Source: Microcoleus sp. TY_ISSM_2_bin.22
Lineage (GTDB): Bacteria > Cyanobacteriota > Cyanobacteriia > Cyanobacteriales > Microcoleaceae
Length of the DNA: 35,667 bases
Assembly (NCBI GenBank): GCA_025937335.1
Contig: JAICRN010000001.1
Coordinates: 1 to 35,667, forward strand
Reading direction: 5' to 3'
This document shows positions 25,451-34,463 of this stretch, piece after piece (position 1 is the stretch's first letter; each line of letters starts with the position of its first letter). The notes beneath the pieces are model-generated. The model did not search any database, was not told the DNA's origin, and worked only from the letters and a program-made list of their open reading frames with translations. The position numbers were made by a program, and so were the translations under genes.

Positions 25451-26440
25451 ATGTCAACACATTTGCTAAAAAGTATGACAGCCAAACTGGAATTAGCACA
25501 GCAACCGTCGTCCAGAACACCTGCTTGGATCGCAACTGCTTCATTATTTGCCAGCCTGATCCCGCTATCTTTAGCACCAATCCTCGTCAAACTGTGCGAA
25601 CGAGAAATAGGTTCAAATGCCGTAGCATTCCATCGCGGCTGGATCGCTGCCATCGTCTTTGGCTTGTTGAGCGGAATTGAGGCTTTTGACCGCCAGAAAT
25701 CCGATCGCCAACCCGTAGAACAGAAGCCTTTTACGAGACGAGAATTCTGGCTATTGGTAGGATTGGGAACTTTCGGAGCGACCTACTTCCTGCTGTGGTC
25801 TTTGTCGCTGACTCAAACCAACGTTGCCAACGTTACGTTATTTTGCGGTTTGAACCCACTGTTTGTCGGTTTGGGGGGGTGGTTGTTGTTAGGTAGGCGC
25901 TACAATAGCAGATTCATCATTGGCATGATCCTGGCAGTGGCCGGAGCGATCGCTATTGGATTGGATGACGTGCAGTTTGCCACTAACCAAGTACAAGGTA
26001 ATGCCGTCGCCTTGCTATCGGGGATTTGTTTTGCTGGGTATCTGATACTGCTAGAACTGCTGCGAGAACGATTTACCACGGCAACTTTACTGCTGTGGCG
26101 CTGCGCCTTCACGACTATATTTGCGTTTCCCGTCCTCGCACTCGCCGAAGAAAGATTATTTCCCCATTCCTGGATGGGGTGGTTTTTCGTAATTTTGCAA
26201 GCCCTCTTGTGCCAAGTGTTGGGTCAAGGACTTTTGGCTTACAGCCTCAGCAAGCTGTCGTCAGGGTTCGTCGCCGTCACGCTGCTTTTCGAGCCAGTCC
26301 TTGCCTCAATCTTCGCTTGGGTAATTTTTTCTGAACGCTTGGGTTTCTTTGACTTGGTGGCGTTTGTCGTGATTTTATCCGGTATCTATGTAGCTCAATC
26401 GAGTCAATCTGCCGTTAAAGAAACCCGCGAATTAGCGTAA
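25451..26440 (+). CDS. EamA/DMT-family transporter (tandem copy 2)
   Basis: 329 residues, ten hydrophobic helices. It shares the motif order of its neighbour: LAPILVKLCEREIGSNAVAFHRGW, LSLTQTNVANVTLFCGLNPLF, LLCQVLGQGLLAYSLSKLSSG, SERLGFFDLVAFVVILSGIYVAQSSQS. Either ATG 25451 or ATG 25475 (MTAKLELAQQ) may be the start. The upstream copy ends 69 bases earlier, so the two are probably co-transcribed and may differ in substrate. Divergence between the copies is considerable, so the duplication is not recent. Confidence 0.92.
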   Translation: MSTHLLKSMTAKLELAQQPSSRTPAWIATASLFASLIPLSLAPILVKLCEREIGSNAVAFHRGWIAAIVFGLLSGIEAFDRQKSDRQPVEQKPFTRREFWLLVGLGTFGATYFLLWSLSLTQTNVANVTLFCGLNPLFVGLGGWLLLGRRYNSRFIIGMILAVAGAIAIGLDDVQFATNQVQGNAVALLSGICFAGYLILLELLRERFTTATLLLWRCAFTTIFAFPVLALAEERLFPHSWMGWFFVILQALLCQVLGQGLLAYSLSKLSSGFVAVTLLFEPVLASIFAWVIFSERLGFFDLVAFVVILSGIYVAQSSQSAVKETRELA

Positions 26441-26519
26441 TTGATGGGTGAGAGCAGGTGGGCGCGATCGCCCGAGGAAATGCCCTTGCCATCATCTCTC
26501 TAAACTTTTGCGGCAGCCC

Positions 26520-27677
26520 TCACCAAAGCATCACTGAGGCTTCACCACCAGAAAAGTTAGAGTATAAGCGGATTCTCAGCACATACCGCCGACCTTGATA
26601 AAGCCGAACATTGATTTGTGCATTCAAGTCTGTGCCACTGTCGTCGTCACCAGCAACATATTTCAGGTCACCACTCTGATCCTCGAAAAGAACCATAACT
26701 GTATCTACCTTTCCGAAGGTTCCAATTGTATAGGTTCGGGTCGCAGAGGGCTTGATCGCAAAGTTTTTCTGTTCAGCAGGCGCGAGGGACAGAATCTCGG
26801 AATGGAAGGGTTTAAGTTCTGTATAACTCGAGTCATCAAGCGGGGGATAGAATAATCGTACCTGCAACACATCCTGCTCAGAAAGTCCGCCAGCAGGGTT
26901 TAATCCGTTGCGGTACTCCACAGGTTTCTCAATGAGTCCCGCTGCAAAAGCGTAATGCATGATTGAGTTGGGGTCCCACTTTGACCCCTCCACTTCTCCT
27001 GTTGCAAGCTTTTGGAGCACATTATAAAAAGTTGTATCTCGGTCCCACTCGTTAGGAGGAGCAGCGAAATATTTATAAACGGCTTCTTCGTCCCATACGA
27101 TACCTGCAAACGGGTTTTGGTGCTCGTGAGGGAAACCTAAGGCGTGACCTATCTCGTGAACGGGGACATCTACCCCACGGGAATCAGCCCGAAGATCCCA
27201 GCCAAAGTTCATGGTTCGCTCGCCTTGTTTAGGAATATCGATCGCATCGCGGCCAAGATATGACCAGGCTCCATCTCCTTGCACAAAGCCGATTCGTATC
27301 TCTGCCTCGCTGATGTTCCGAACCTCCTCAAACTTGATACCAATCCCTACCTTCTTCCACACATCAAACCCCTGCCTCACAATCTCCTTCTGTTCATTCC
27401 CGCCTGAATAGGGACCACTCTCAAAAAAGTAATAACGTAATTTTGTACCGTTAACCCACTTTTTCCCGAGTAACCGTATTAGACGAGCACGCTCCGGCGA
27501 CACGCTCGGATCGAAAGTGCGTGGAGGAACCTTTGGCAAAGCACAAAATTTTTGTGCTTCTTTACCTGATGCTCCGCCACCTGAGGGAACTTTGATTCCC
27601 AGATTAGCTTCAATTTGTTCGAGGCGTTTTAGTAATTGCTCAAGTTGATAAGAGTCGATTTGTGAAAGTTTAGTCAT
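26520..27677 (-). CDS. Astacin-type (M12A) zinc metalloprotease
   Basis: 385 residues from the ATG at 27677, which has GGAGGA 7 bases upstream; the TTG at 27692 would include that site and is unlikely. The catalytic signature VPVHEIGHALGFPHEHQNP contains HExxHxxGFxHE, the three zinc histidines and the catalytic glutamate, and the Met-turn SIMHY follows about 70 residues later. A C-terminal beta domain (about 295-385: KNFAIKPSATRTYTIGTFGK, GDDDSGTDLNAQINV) resembles pre-peptidase or PPC-like domains. No signal peptide is visible, so the export route is unclear. Astacins digest extracellular proteins or process matrix. It stands alone. Confidence 0.9.
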   Translation of the reverse strand: MTKLSQIDSYQLEQLLKRLEQIEANLGIKVPSGGGASGKEAQKFCALPKVPPRTFDPSVSPERARLIRLLGKKWVNGTKLRYYFFESGPYSGGNEQKEIVRQGFDVWKKVGIGIKFEEVRNISEAEIRIGFVQGDGAWSYLGRDAIDIPKQGERTMNFGWDLRADSRGVDVPVHEIGHALGFPHEHQNPFAGIVWDEEAVYKYFAAPPNEWDRDTTFYNVLQKLATGEVEGSKWDPNSIMHYAFAAGLIEKPVEYRNGLNPAGGLSEQDVLQVRLFYPPLDDSSYTELKPFHSEILSLAPAEQKNFAIKPSATRTYTIGTFGKVDTVMVLFEDQSGDLKYVAGDDDSGTDLNAQINVRLYQGRRYVLRIRLYSNFSGGEASVMLW

Positions 27678-27829
27678 GACAAATTCCTCCAAAGTGAATA
27701 CCTAGGGACTTTAAGTCCAAAGAACCAGCTATTTTGAGAATGTTTGTGTTCATCTACCTGAATCAAGTGCGATCGCAGTAGATTCAGGAAAGAGAAACTG
27801 CAACCCTGTCAACAATGACCTAGATAAAT

Positions 27830-28050
27830 GCAAGCTGTCGAGCTTGTTTGACATTCTCACGCCGGCTAAAGCCGGGCGTGATTCTAAACATCACTGTTTA
27901 GGCTTCCTCTTTCTACGACCCGACTTATTTGAAGGAGTTTCCTCACTCAAACAGAGATCGATGTCTCCAGAGGCGTTTGAGGTTCCCGTGTGCCCCACGG
28001 TACGCAATCCTAGTTCTAATATATTGCGAGCGGCGTTCCAATCTCGATCT
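27830..28050 (-). ncRNA. Predicted omega (guide) RNA region of the TnpB element
   Basis: In known TnpB elements the guide RNA spans the tnpB 3' end and the right end, and its guide is the flanking DNA. By that rule the scaffold here would run through the 27858-27880 hairpin to 27848, and the guide would be the roughly 20 bases immediately below 27848. That flank contains the small palindrome CAAGCT-GTCG-AGCTTG (27831-27846). This is predicted by position, not shown. Confidence 0.4.
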
Positions 28051-29180
28051 AAGACAAATCCACAATGCGGACAAATATGTGTTCTCTGACTTAACGATTT
28101 CTTCGCAACTTTCCCGCAATTAGAACAATTTTGGCTTGTATAGTGTGGCGGTACTGCAACAGTCGCCACCCCAAATATTTTGCCAAAGTATTCAACCCAA
28201 TTTCTAAAAGCTGTCCAAGCGGCATCTGATATAGACTTAGACAACTTTCTGTTTTTAACCATGTTACGCACCGACAAGTCTTCATAGGCTACCAAGTCGT
28301 TGGACTGGATTACGCACCTTGCTAATTTCACGGCAAAGTCTTTACGTCGCCTGCTTACCTTGAGGTGTTTTCTGCTTAAACGATTCCGAGCCTTAACTCT
28401 ATTTTTAGAGCCTTTCTGAGTTTTAGAGAGTCTCCGATTAAGCTTTTTAAGTGACCTTTCAGACTTTCTCAGATGGCGTGGATTCTCTACGGTATTTCCG
28501 TCAGAGTCTGTATAGAAGTGCGTTAGCCCTAGGTCTAAACCAATGGTTCGTCCCGTAGGTTCCCGCTTCTCATTTCGTTGAGCGTCAATACAGAATTGCA
28601 CGTAGTATCCATCAGCTCGGCGAACTACGCGCACCCGCTTGATTTGATTTAACCGATAGAAGTGTAGGTCGCGAGTTCCCCATAATTTAAAACTTCCTGC
28701 TTTAAATCCATCGGTGAAGGTTATATTTCGCCTATCTTCAGAAAGCACCCACCCACAAGTTTTGTATTCAACAGAACCATGTGTTTCATGCTTTTTAAAT
28801 CGGGGAAAACCTTTTTTACCGCGCCTTGCTTTCTTGCAGTTGTCGAAAAACCGCGCAATGGCTGACCAAGCTCTTTCGGCAGAAGCTTGCCTTGCCATTG
28901 AGTTTAACTTGGCAGCCCAAGGAAACTCCTTCGCTAAGACTACGCAATAAGCGCTTAAGCCGTAGCGACCTACATCTTTTGTGTCCATCCAGTACCTGAT
29001 GCAGCTATTCCGAATAAAACGAGCAGTACGAATGGCTTCGTCTAGCCGTTCGTACTGCTCGTTTTTTCCTTCTAGCTTGGCTTCAAATACTAACATTTAC
29101 GTCGCTGGTATGGATAGAAAGACTAATTCACAGTTTTGGCTAAATTAAAGCCGTCCTATAAGGACGGGGCTTTAGACCCA
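27848..29180 (-). mobile_element. Solo TnpB (IS605-group) element with hairpin ends
   Basis: The element carries only the tnpB gene and no TnpA transposase. At the 3' end of the gene is the hairpin CACGCCGGC-TAAA-GCCGGGCGTG (27858-27880), followed on the minus strand by GAATGTCAA, a typical right end. At the 5' side is the hairpin AAAGCCGTCCT...AGGACGGGGCTTT (29147-29173). Both share the TAAAGCC core. Exact ends are inferred; the outer left boundary is uncertain by some tens of bases. Mobilisation would need a TnpA supplied elsewhere. Confidence 0.75.
27891..29096 (-). CDS. tnpB: TnpB, RNA-guided endonuclease of IS200/IS605-group elements
   Basis: 401 residues, full length. The N-terminal wedge/helical region is followed by a RuvC-like nuclease with catalytic D188 (TIGLDLGLTHF), E272 (LVAYEDLSVRNM) and D352 (VLDRDWNAARNI). 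The zinc finger has C324/C327 and C342/C345 (NCSNCG...CPHCG). All catalytic and zinc residues are present, so the protein is probably active. TnpB uses an RNA made from the element's right end to cut DNA that lacks the element, which favours its own retention. A basic C-terminal tail (SGRRKRKPKQ) ends the protein. Confidence 0.94.
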   Translation of the reverse strand: MLVFEAKLEGKNEQYERLDEAIRTARFIRNSCIRYWMDTKDVGRYGLSAYCVVLAKEFPWAAKLNSMARQASAERAWSAIARFFDNCKKARRGKKGFPRFKKHETHGSVEYKTCGWVLSEDRRNITFTDGFKAGSFKLWGTRDLHFYRLNQIKRVRVVRRADGYYVQFCIDAQRNEKREPTGRTIGLDLGLTHFYTDSDGNTVENPRHLRKSERSLKKLNRRLSKTQKGSKNRVKARNRLSRKHLKVSRRRKDFAVKLARCVIQSNDLVAYEDLSVRNMVKNRKLSKSISDAAWTAFRNWVEYFGKIFGVATVAVPPHYTSQNCSNCGKVAKKSLSQRTHICPHCGFVLDRDWNAARNILELGLRTVGHTGTSNASGDIDLCLSEETPSNKSGRRKRKPKQ

Positions 29181-29551
29181 GTTTTTCGGTAAACTGAATT
29201 AAATCCTTGTGAAACCCTGATTTTTTGTTATAATGATGAGTTTGGACGGAGAGATTTCCTACCCTCAATATCCCATGAGGAGATGGCGATCGCACTTTAC
29301 AGAGAACTCGTGTTCCCAATTCTAGTTTCAAGCTTTACACTGTCAACGATCGACAGTCAGGACTGTTTTTAGATCCTAGTCTGAAACCGTTGATTTTCCG
29401 TTGGGATATCGATTGTGCAATCGCCCTGAAACCCTTATTCTACAGTTGCCAATCAAACACTATCCGAATTATTGATAGGAATAATTGACAACAGCCTGCT
29501 AGAGCTTTCTGCATAGCCTTTATAGGCTAGCAAATAAAACTGTGTTAGTGG

Positions 29552-29580
29552 GCGTCGTCGGTTCAAATGCCGCCGCTGCG
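29552..29580 (+). other. tRNA T-arm-like fragment
   Basis: GTCGGTTCAAATGCCGC resembles the T-arm and acceptor end of a tRNA, but one extra base breaks the T-stem and no D-arm, anticodon arm or 5' acceptor strand precedes it. It is at best a tRNA 3' remnant. Confidence 0.2.
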
Positions 29581-29585
29581 ATCGA

Positions 29586-29611
29586 CAAAACCCGTAACGA
29601 AGAGGGTTTTG
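29586..29611. terminator. Intrinsic-terminator-like hairpin
   Basis: CAAAACCC (29586-29593) pairs perfectly with GGGTTTTG (29604-29611) around a 10-base loop and is followed on the plus strand by TAGTTTTTG. It lies 19 bases from the stop of the minus-strand gene at 29630 and could end that message, or one coming from the left. Confidence 0.6.
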
Positions 29612-29629
29612 TAGTTTTTGTAAATATTT

Positions 29630-30175
29630 TCACTCTTTGGCAACGATCAAACAATCACTCTCCACTTTAGACAGCATATCTGGAAAAGCTGAGGTGTAGT
29701 TGCCATCTTTGTCTACAATCCTGCGGAGTATATATCCGTTGTCAGGAGGTCTGCCGAAAAACGAGTTTGTGCGATACCAGATATCTCCATTCGGAGTGTT
29801 CGGATCTCGATCGATCAAAAAATCTACCAGCCACGGCGGTACAGACCATCCAAACACTATCGGCGTGATGTGTCCGTGCTGCAAAGTTTCATCGGAGAAC
29901 CGGAACAAGTAGCTGAAGCGAGAAAATTTAACTAAATAAATTAACATCCGTCCCGCCATTGATGAATGAAATGTCCAGATAACAGGGTCAAAAACGCGCA
30001 GCAATAACGTCCGTTTGTCACCATTCCAGTCTGAACTGTACATCGTCAGACAATCATCTGGTAAAACATTACCATCCATAAAAAAGATACCTTGCAGGAC
30101 TTCAGGTAACTCGGCTGGATGTTCTACTTTCATCCAATTTGCAATGTCTTTTAGTTGCTTTTCTTCGATTAACAT
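29630..30175 (-). CDS. Hypothetical protein, 181 residues
   Basis: The ATG at 30175 (MLIEEKQLKDIANWMKVEHP) is chosen because GAGGAT lies about 10 bases upstream; the TTG at 30193 overlaps that site. It is soluble, aromatic-rich and mixed alpha/beta, with CLTMYSSDWNGDKRTLLLRV, FHSSMAGRMLIYLVKFSRFS and WLVDFLIDRDPNTPNGDIWY. There is no signal peptide or membrane helix. I do not recognise a family. It lies 217 bases downstream of the P450 gene on the same strand, with an AT-rich gap that could hold a separate promoter, so a joint role is only possible. Confidence 0.75.
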   Translation of the reverse strand: MLIEEKQLKDIANWMKVEHPAELPEVLQGIFFMDGNVLPDDCLTMYSSDWNGDKRTLLLRVFDPVIWTFHSSMAGRMLIYLVKFSRFSYLFRFSDETLQHGHITPIVFGWSVPPWLVDFLIDRDPNTPNGDIWYRTNSFFGRPPDNGYILRRIVDKDGNYTSAFPDMLSKVESDCLIVAKE

Positions 30176-30392
30176 GGTATTATTTATCCTCAAAAAAAGT
30201 TGTGATTTGGTTTCCTGTTAGATACCCCCTTGATTTCTTAGTCGATCGCTCGCTCGGACTAAAGTTTGTGTAGGGTAGGATCTCTTTCAACCGCCGAGTC
30301 TGATAGCAGTTTTCAATCTGATGAAATACAGCTTTAGACACCGCGAGTGCCTAAGTCCCTACCCGAGATCTACGATCGAGCTTTTGGATTAA

Positions 30393-31754
30393 TTACCGCC
30401 GCAAGTTAGGCTCAGAGGAACGGCGCACTTTGCCTACCGTACTCACGACATCCACCAGCATCTTGAGTGCGATGTCTTTACCGGGGCAAATCCGTCCCGC
30501 ACTCCGATCGCCCACCGAATGAAATCCCATATGAAAAGGGCAGAGATTCTCCCGCTTAGCGTTGAATTGGTATACCGTAGAACCCCAGAAACTTTCGTCT
30601 AGCAGCCCCAAACTGAGCGGTATCAGTACCTTGGTTCCGGCAGGGAAAGTGCGCTCTTTGCCCGCTACCCTTGCGGTGAAGGGCTCTGTCGCGACTCGGT
30701 GGGTGGCGCTGACGGGGGCCCAGAGGCGGGCGCATTCCAGGAGGAACAGCTCGATCGACTGGCGATCGTCCAAATCGAGCTCATCCCAAAAATCAGTCGG
30801 GTTAATTTCTGCCGTCTGCTGTCCTTTATAGGCGGGGAGAGGGCGGTATCCCATTGCCGTGTAGCCTAGGTGCAGGGGGCCTTGCAGTCCCGCTATCCCC
30901 ATAATCGAGGTCATCAGCTTCGCCAATTCCCGCTTAGTCATGCCGTTGTTTTCCGAGCTCTCCTCGAAGTCGGCTAAGGCTGGGGAATTTTCATAGATAG
31001 TCGCCGCACGCTCGATTAGAGCGGACAAATCCCCGTGTCCAAACAGGTTCAGGCTTTGCAGCAGGTTGCCGATGACGGCGAAGTAGTGCAGCGGGCTTTG
31101 GCGGGTGTAATGCAATTCGGTGAGGAGTTCGATCGACTCTGAATCGTCTGGATTAATCCCAAAGATGACGTAGTGCAGGTATCGAACTAAAAATCCCATC
31201 CAACCCCGCTTGACATCGGTAAAAAACGCTCCCCCCGCACCGTGCGACATCTCGGCATAATCGGCGGCTAGCCGATCGAGCAACCGTCTGCTGATTTCGT
31301 CCCCTTGGCGATCCGTTGTCGCACTGTTGAACAGATATTTCTGCATACAGCTTCGGAATGCTGCGTGGTTGCTGCTAGCGTCTGTTTCGCGATCGGACAA
31401 AGACAGCAGGAAAAGGTTTCTGCCGCCTACATCTTGGTTGGGCGCGCGATCGGGATCGAGTACAGAAGTACCCAGCCGCCATCCGCGCGCCTGGGGCGAT
31501 GTGAGTGCTTTTTCTAGGGTGTCAAACTCTCCCATCACGACTTGCCCCGCGCAGCAAAAGTTGGCTCCGAAAGCCAGCCGTTTTATCGGCAAATAGGTGG
31601 GTTCGTTGGCAATCAAACCCTCAATCAGGGCGATCGGCGGTAGCATCGTTTTGCTGAGACTTTCTTCCGGGTTTTGCAAAGCCCAAACCTGAAACTCGTT
31701 CAGTGCCGGGTTCATCAGCGATGAGAAAATAGTATCTAAATTTAGGTTCATCAT
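30393..31754 (-). CDS. Atypical cytochrome P450-like haem enzyme
   Basis: 453 residues from the ATG at 31754, preceded by GGAGG with 4-5 bases spacing. The K-helix ExxR is present (LLECARLW), and the haem loop reads FHSVGDRSAGRICPGKDIAL with the thiolate cysteine at about C423. The I-helix stretch (MTSIMGIAGLQGPLHLG) lacks the usual acid/alcohol pair and threonine, a feature of P450s that use hydroperoxides, such as the CYP74 group, instead of O2 with a reductase. No redox partner gene is nearby. I infer a peroxide- or hydroperoxide-using P450, perhaps in oxylipin chemistry; the substrate is unknown. Confidence 0.8.
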   Translation of the reverse strand: MMNLNLDTIFSSLMNPALNEFQVWALQNPEESLSKTMLPPIALIEGLIANEPTYLPIKRLAFGANFCCAGQVVMGEFDTLEKALTSPQARGWRLGTSVLDPDRAPNQDVGGRNLFLLSLSDRETDASSNHAAFRSCMQKYLFNSATTDRQGDEISRRLLDRLAADYAEMSHGAGGAFFTDVKRGWMGFLVRYLHYVIFGINPDDSESIELLTELHYTRQSPLHYFAVIGNLLQSLNLFGHGDLSALIERAATIYENSPALADFEESSENNGMTKRELAKLMTSIMGIAGLQGPLHLGYTAMGYRPLPAYKGQQTAEINPTDFWDELDLDDRQSIELFLLECARLWAPVSATHRVATEPFTARVAGKERTFPAGTKVLIPLSLGLLDESFWGSTVYQFNAKRENLCPFHMGFHSVGDRSAGRICPGKDIALKMLVDVVSTVGKVRRSSEPNLRR

Positions 31755-32531
31755 AATTCCTCCGAGAATCCCTCGCCATAACCCGCTTCGCATTTAGCAG
31801 CAAGAGGGTATTGAGCCGCAATTGAGCGGGATTGAATACCCGCTTCATTGCCAAAATCAGTAAGTATAACTATAGCCATCTTTATTTGTAAACGCAGTGG
31901 CAATATAGATATAGTTTTACTGAATATGTCTGCGCCCAAGTCTAGCCTTGTCCCGGAGATTGAGTGGAATTTTTAACGATTGCTGGTAAGTAGATCTACT
32001 TTCTGCATCTCAAGTATTAGCCCCACTCTCTGAGAGCCGCACTTAACCGTAGATATTTACAGGAACTCGCCCCTACAAAATACTATGGTTTTGTTTGTGC
32101 TTATATATTTAGATATAATATTTTAGGCTGCTGTATGCTTCTGAATTTAATTTAATAAAATCCGACAATTAATTACTGAGTATTATTAAATAATAGAGCT
32201 AAAAACCCCAAAGTCCAAATCCCAAATCCCCAATTATTCACTTCTTCAATTCTTCACTCAATTGAAATTCCAAATCCCCAATTCTTTAATCTAAAATCTA
32301 AAATCTAAAATCACTTAAAATTCCCATCCCCAATTCTTCAATTCTTTAATCTAAAATCTAAAATCTAAAATCACTTAAAATTCCCATCCCCAATTCTTCA
32401 ATTCTTTAATCTAAAAATCTAAAATCTAAAATCTAAAATCTAAAATCAATTGACGCCCGCTAAAGTTTCCCACCAGTACAAAAGCACTTTACAGGAAACC
32501 CGCAGGCGTCAAAATTAAGCCAACTTAAATC
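31755..32531. other. Intergenic gap between petD and the P450 gene
   Basis: The first 450 bases are AT-rich with no coding frame or RNA gene recognised; the rest is the repeat tract described at 32206-32450. The P450 promoter should lie near 31760-31950. The petD stop is at 32532, so the repeats lie 3' of petD. Confidence 0.5.
32206..32450. repeat. Heptamer array with an exact 60-base tandem duplication
   Basis: 32281-32340 and 32341-32400 are identical 60-base units, each containing four ATCTAAA heptamers plus a non-repetitive CACTTAAAATTCCCATCCCC part. A third unit begins at 32401 and runs on as five more heptamers. Before 32281 there are AAATCCCC-type variants. This is the longest such array in the window. 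Confidence 0.9.
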
Positions 32532-33014
32532 TTAGAAAAGACCCAGTGTGAAAGATTTGTCGATCGGGAAAATAGCACCAATACCCAACCACAGAGTTAC
32601 CGCAGTTCCCAACAGGAAAACAGTAGTAGCAACAGGGCGGCGGAACGGATTTTGGAACTTGTTAACGCTCTCGATGAACGGAATCAAAATCAAGCCAAGG
32701 GGAACACCGGCCATGCAAGCAATACCCAACAATTTGTTAGGCAAAACGCGCAGGATTTGGAACACAGGCCACAAATACCATTCCGGCAGAATTTCCAGCG
32801 GAGTAGCAAAAGGATTAGCAGGTTCGCCAACCAAAGCCGGGTCTAGTACGGCCAAACCCACGCACAGAGAAATCGTTCCCATGATGACTATAGGGAAAAC
32901 GTAGAGCAAGTCATTAGGCCAAGCTGGTTCGCCGTAATAGTTGTGACCCATGCCCTTAGCGAGCTTAGCGCGGAGGTCTGGATCGCTCAAATCTGGTTTT
33001 TTGAGAATAGACAT
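32532..33014 (-). CDS. petD: Cytochrome b6-f complex subunit IV
   Basis: 160 residues, the normal length. It opens [41 protein letters not shown] in pattern, has the PEWY motif of the quinol-oxidising (Qo) site ([12 protein letters not shown]), and three membrane helices. It is part of the b6-f complex, which carries electrons from plastoquinol to plastocyanin or cytochrome c6 in the thylakoid. It lies 182 bases downstream of petB on the same strand, the standard petBD arrangement. Confidence 0.98.
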   Translation of the reverse strand: MSILKKPDLSDPDLRAKLAKGMGHNYYGEPAWPNDLLYVFPIVIMGTISLCVGLAVLDPALVGEPANPFATPLEILPEWYLWPVFQILRVLPNKLLGIACMAGVPLGLILIPFIESVNKFQNPFRRPVATTVFLLGTAVTLWLGIGAIFPIDKSFTLGLF

Positions 33015-33196
33015 AGTGAGAGTGTTCTCCTTTTAGTTTTACCCGGGCCTGCCATTCCGCTGTATTCGTTAGTCTGAATCAGCGGTGCGATCGCAGGAAG
33101 TATTAGCCGTAAATAAATATGATGAGTGATGAATTCTGAATTTTCAACTCAAAATTCAGCGGGGGGGCAAAAAATACCGCCCCCACAACTCAAAAT

Positions 33197-33865
33197 TTAC
33201 AACGGGCCAGAGATACCTTGCTTGCGAATCATCAAGAAGTGAGCCAGCATGAAGACTGCAATCAGCCAAGGCAACACAAAAGTGTGCAAGCTGTAGTAGC
33301 GAGTCAAAGTGCCTTGACCGACGCTGACACCGCCGCGCAGCAGTTCAACCATCAAAGAACCGACAAACGGGATAGCTTCGGGGACGCCGGAAACGATTTT
33401 AACCGCCCAGTAACCGACTTGATCCCAAGGCAGCGAATAGCCGGTCACGCCGAAAGAAACAGTGATGACTGCCAAGATTACTCCTGTCACCCAGGTTAAC
33501 TCGCGCGGCTTTTTGAAGCCACCGGTCAGATAAACCCGGAAGATGTGCAAAATCATCATCAGCACCATCATGCTGGCAGACCAGCGGTGGATGGAGCGGA
33601 TCAGCCAGCCGAAGTTGACTTCAGTCATCAGGTATTGCACTGAAGAAAAAGCTTCTGCTACCGTGGGACGGTAATAGAAAGTCATGGCGAAGCCAGTGGC
33701 AAACTGGATCAGAAAGCAAACTAAAGTAATTCCGCCCAAGCAGTAGAAAATATTGACGTGCGGGGGTACGTACTTTGTAGTGATGTCATCGGCGAGCGCC
33801 TGAATTTCCAGGCGTTCCTCAAACCACTGGTAGGTTTTTGAGTCGGTGATTTGTTTAGAAAACAT
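33197..33865 (-). CDS. petB: Cytochrome b6
   Basis: 222 residues from the ATG at 33865 ([20 protein letters not shown]), the usual start; the longer open frame to 33967 has an untypical Cys-rich leader. Four membrane helices bear the haem-ligand histidines in [20 protein letters not shown] and in [12 protein letters not shown]...[11 protein letters not shown]42 ([10 protein letters not shown]) matches the cysteine that binds haem c-n. It ends KQGISGPL as in the family. It forms the core of the b6-f complex together with petD. Confidence 0.98.
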   Translation of the reverse strand: MFSKQITDSKTYQWFEERLEIQALADDITTKYVPPHVNIFYCLGGITLVCFLIQFATGFAMTFYYRPTVAEAFSSVQYLMTEVNFGWLIRSIHRWSASMMVLMMILHIFRVYLTGGFKKPRELTWVTGVILAVITVSFGVTGYSLPWDQVGYWAVKIVSGVPEAIPFVGSLMVELLRGGVSVGQGTLTRYYSLHTFVLPWLIAVFMLAHFLMIRKQGISGPL

Positions 33866-34463
33866 GGAGCCAGAATTCCTAAAAGAATATTGCTGTGGTT
33901 GAGGTTCAGGGCAGCAGCCACAAGGTTTTTTGTCGCCCCGCGCCGAGCAGCTTGCTTTTACTAGCAAATGCCTGAGGCTATTTTTTTAATTTGGAGCTGA
34001 CGAAAGGAACTCTATTGTGCGATCGCCTGCAAGCCCTGGGAAACTAAGCGGTGGCTTGTCCCTACTCGCTGGCGTTGCCCGATCGAATTCCAGACTGTGA
34101 TAAAAAATGTAACATAATTGCCGTGCAATTTTCACGCGCGCGATCGCTTTTTGGACACTTAAAAGGCTTTTTTCGGAATCTCAACATCCGCCCAAGCTAC
34201 TATGCGGGGAGGGCTGAGCTACAGAAAGCAGTCCGAGCCGGAAACCCGTTTGCCGGGAGAGTCCAAATTTCATCTCGATCGTAAAACTTCACTTTCGGGC
34301 CCAAACGCCCTCATGGTCGATCGAGTAACCCGATCCGGTTCGATCGTACAATCGAATCTTGTTTTGTAGTCAGGACTTCAGTCTTTACTAACAAAATCTG
34401 CTGGGTGCAACGTGCATCTTTTCGTAAAAAAACCCGGTGATTGCCCCCATCCGTAAAGTTTTA
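33866..34463. other. Upstream region of petB; 3' side of the RTX gene
   Basis: There are no convincing genes. One arm of the CTTTTCGTAA(A/G)AAAACCCGG repeat (34418-34437) matches the element at 11184-11297. The petB promoter should lie in the first 200 bases; several CGATCG sites and an AATTTGGAGC stretch are present, but no clear -10/-35 pair was identified. Confidence 0.4.

Noticed and set aside
29140-29331. 63-codon minus-strand frame beside tnpB as a gene
   Set aside because: It runs through the left-end hairpin of the TnpB element and has no recognisable domain.
29490-29580. A complete tRNA gene
   Set aside because: Only the T-arm-like part is seen; the stem has a mismatch and extra base, and no anticodon arm or 5' acceptor strand could be placed.
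32206-32450. CRISPR array
   Set aside because: The repeats are 7-base and 60-base direct tandem units without unique spacers of equal length, and no cas genes are present.
33866-33967. Extended petB start with a Cys-rich leader
   Set aside because: The canonical MFSK start at 33865 matches the family; the leader is the 5' untranslated region read in frame.
34051-34284. Plus-strand frame upstream of petB
   Set aside because: No motif, start signal or family; it overlaps the probable petB promoter region.
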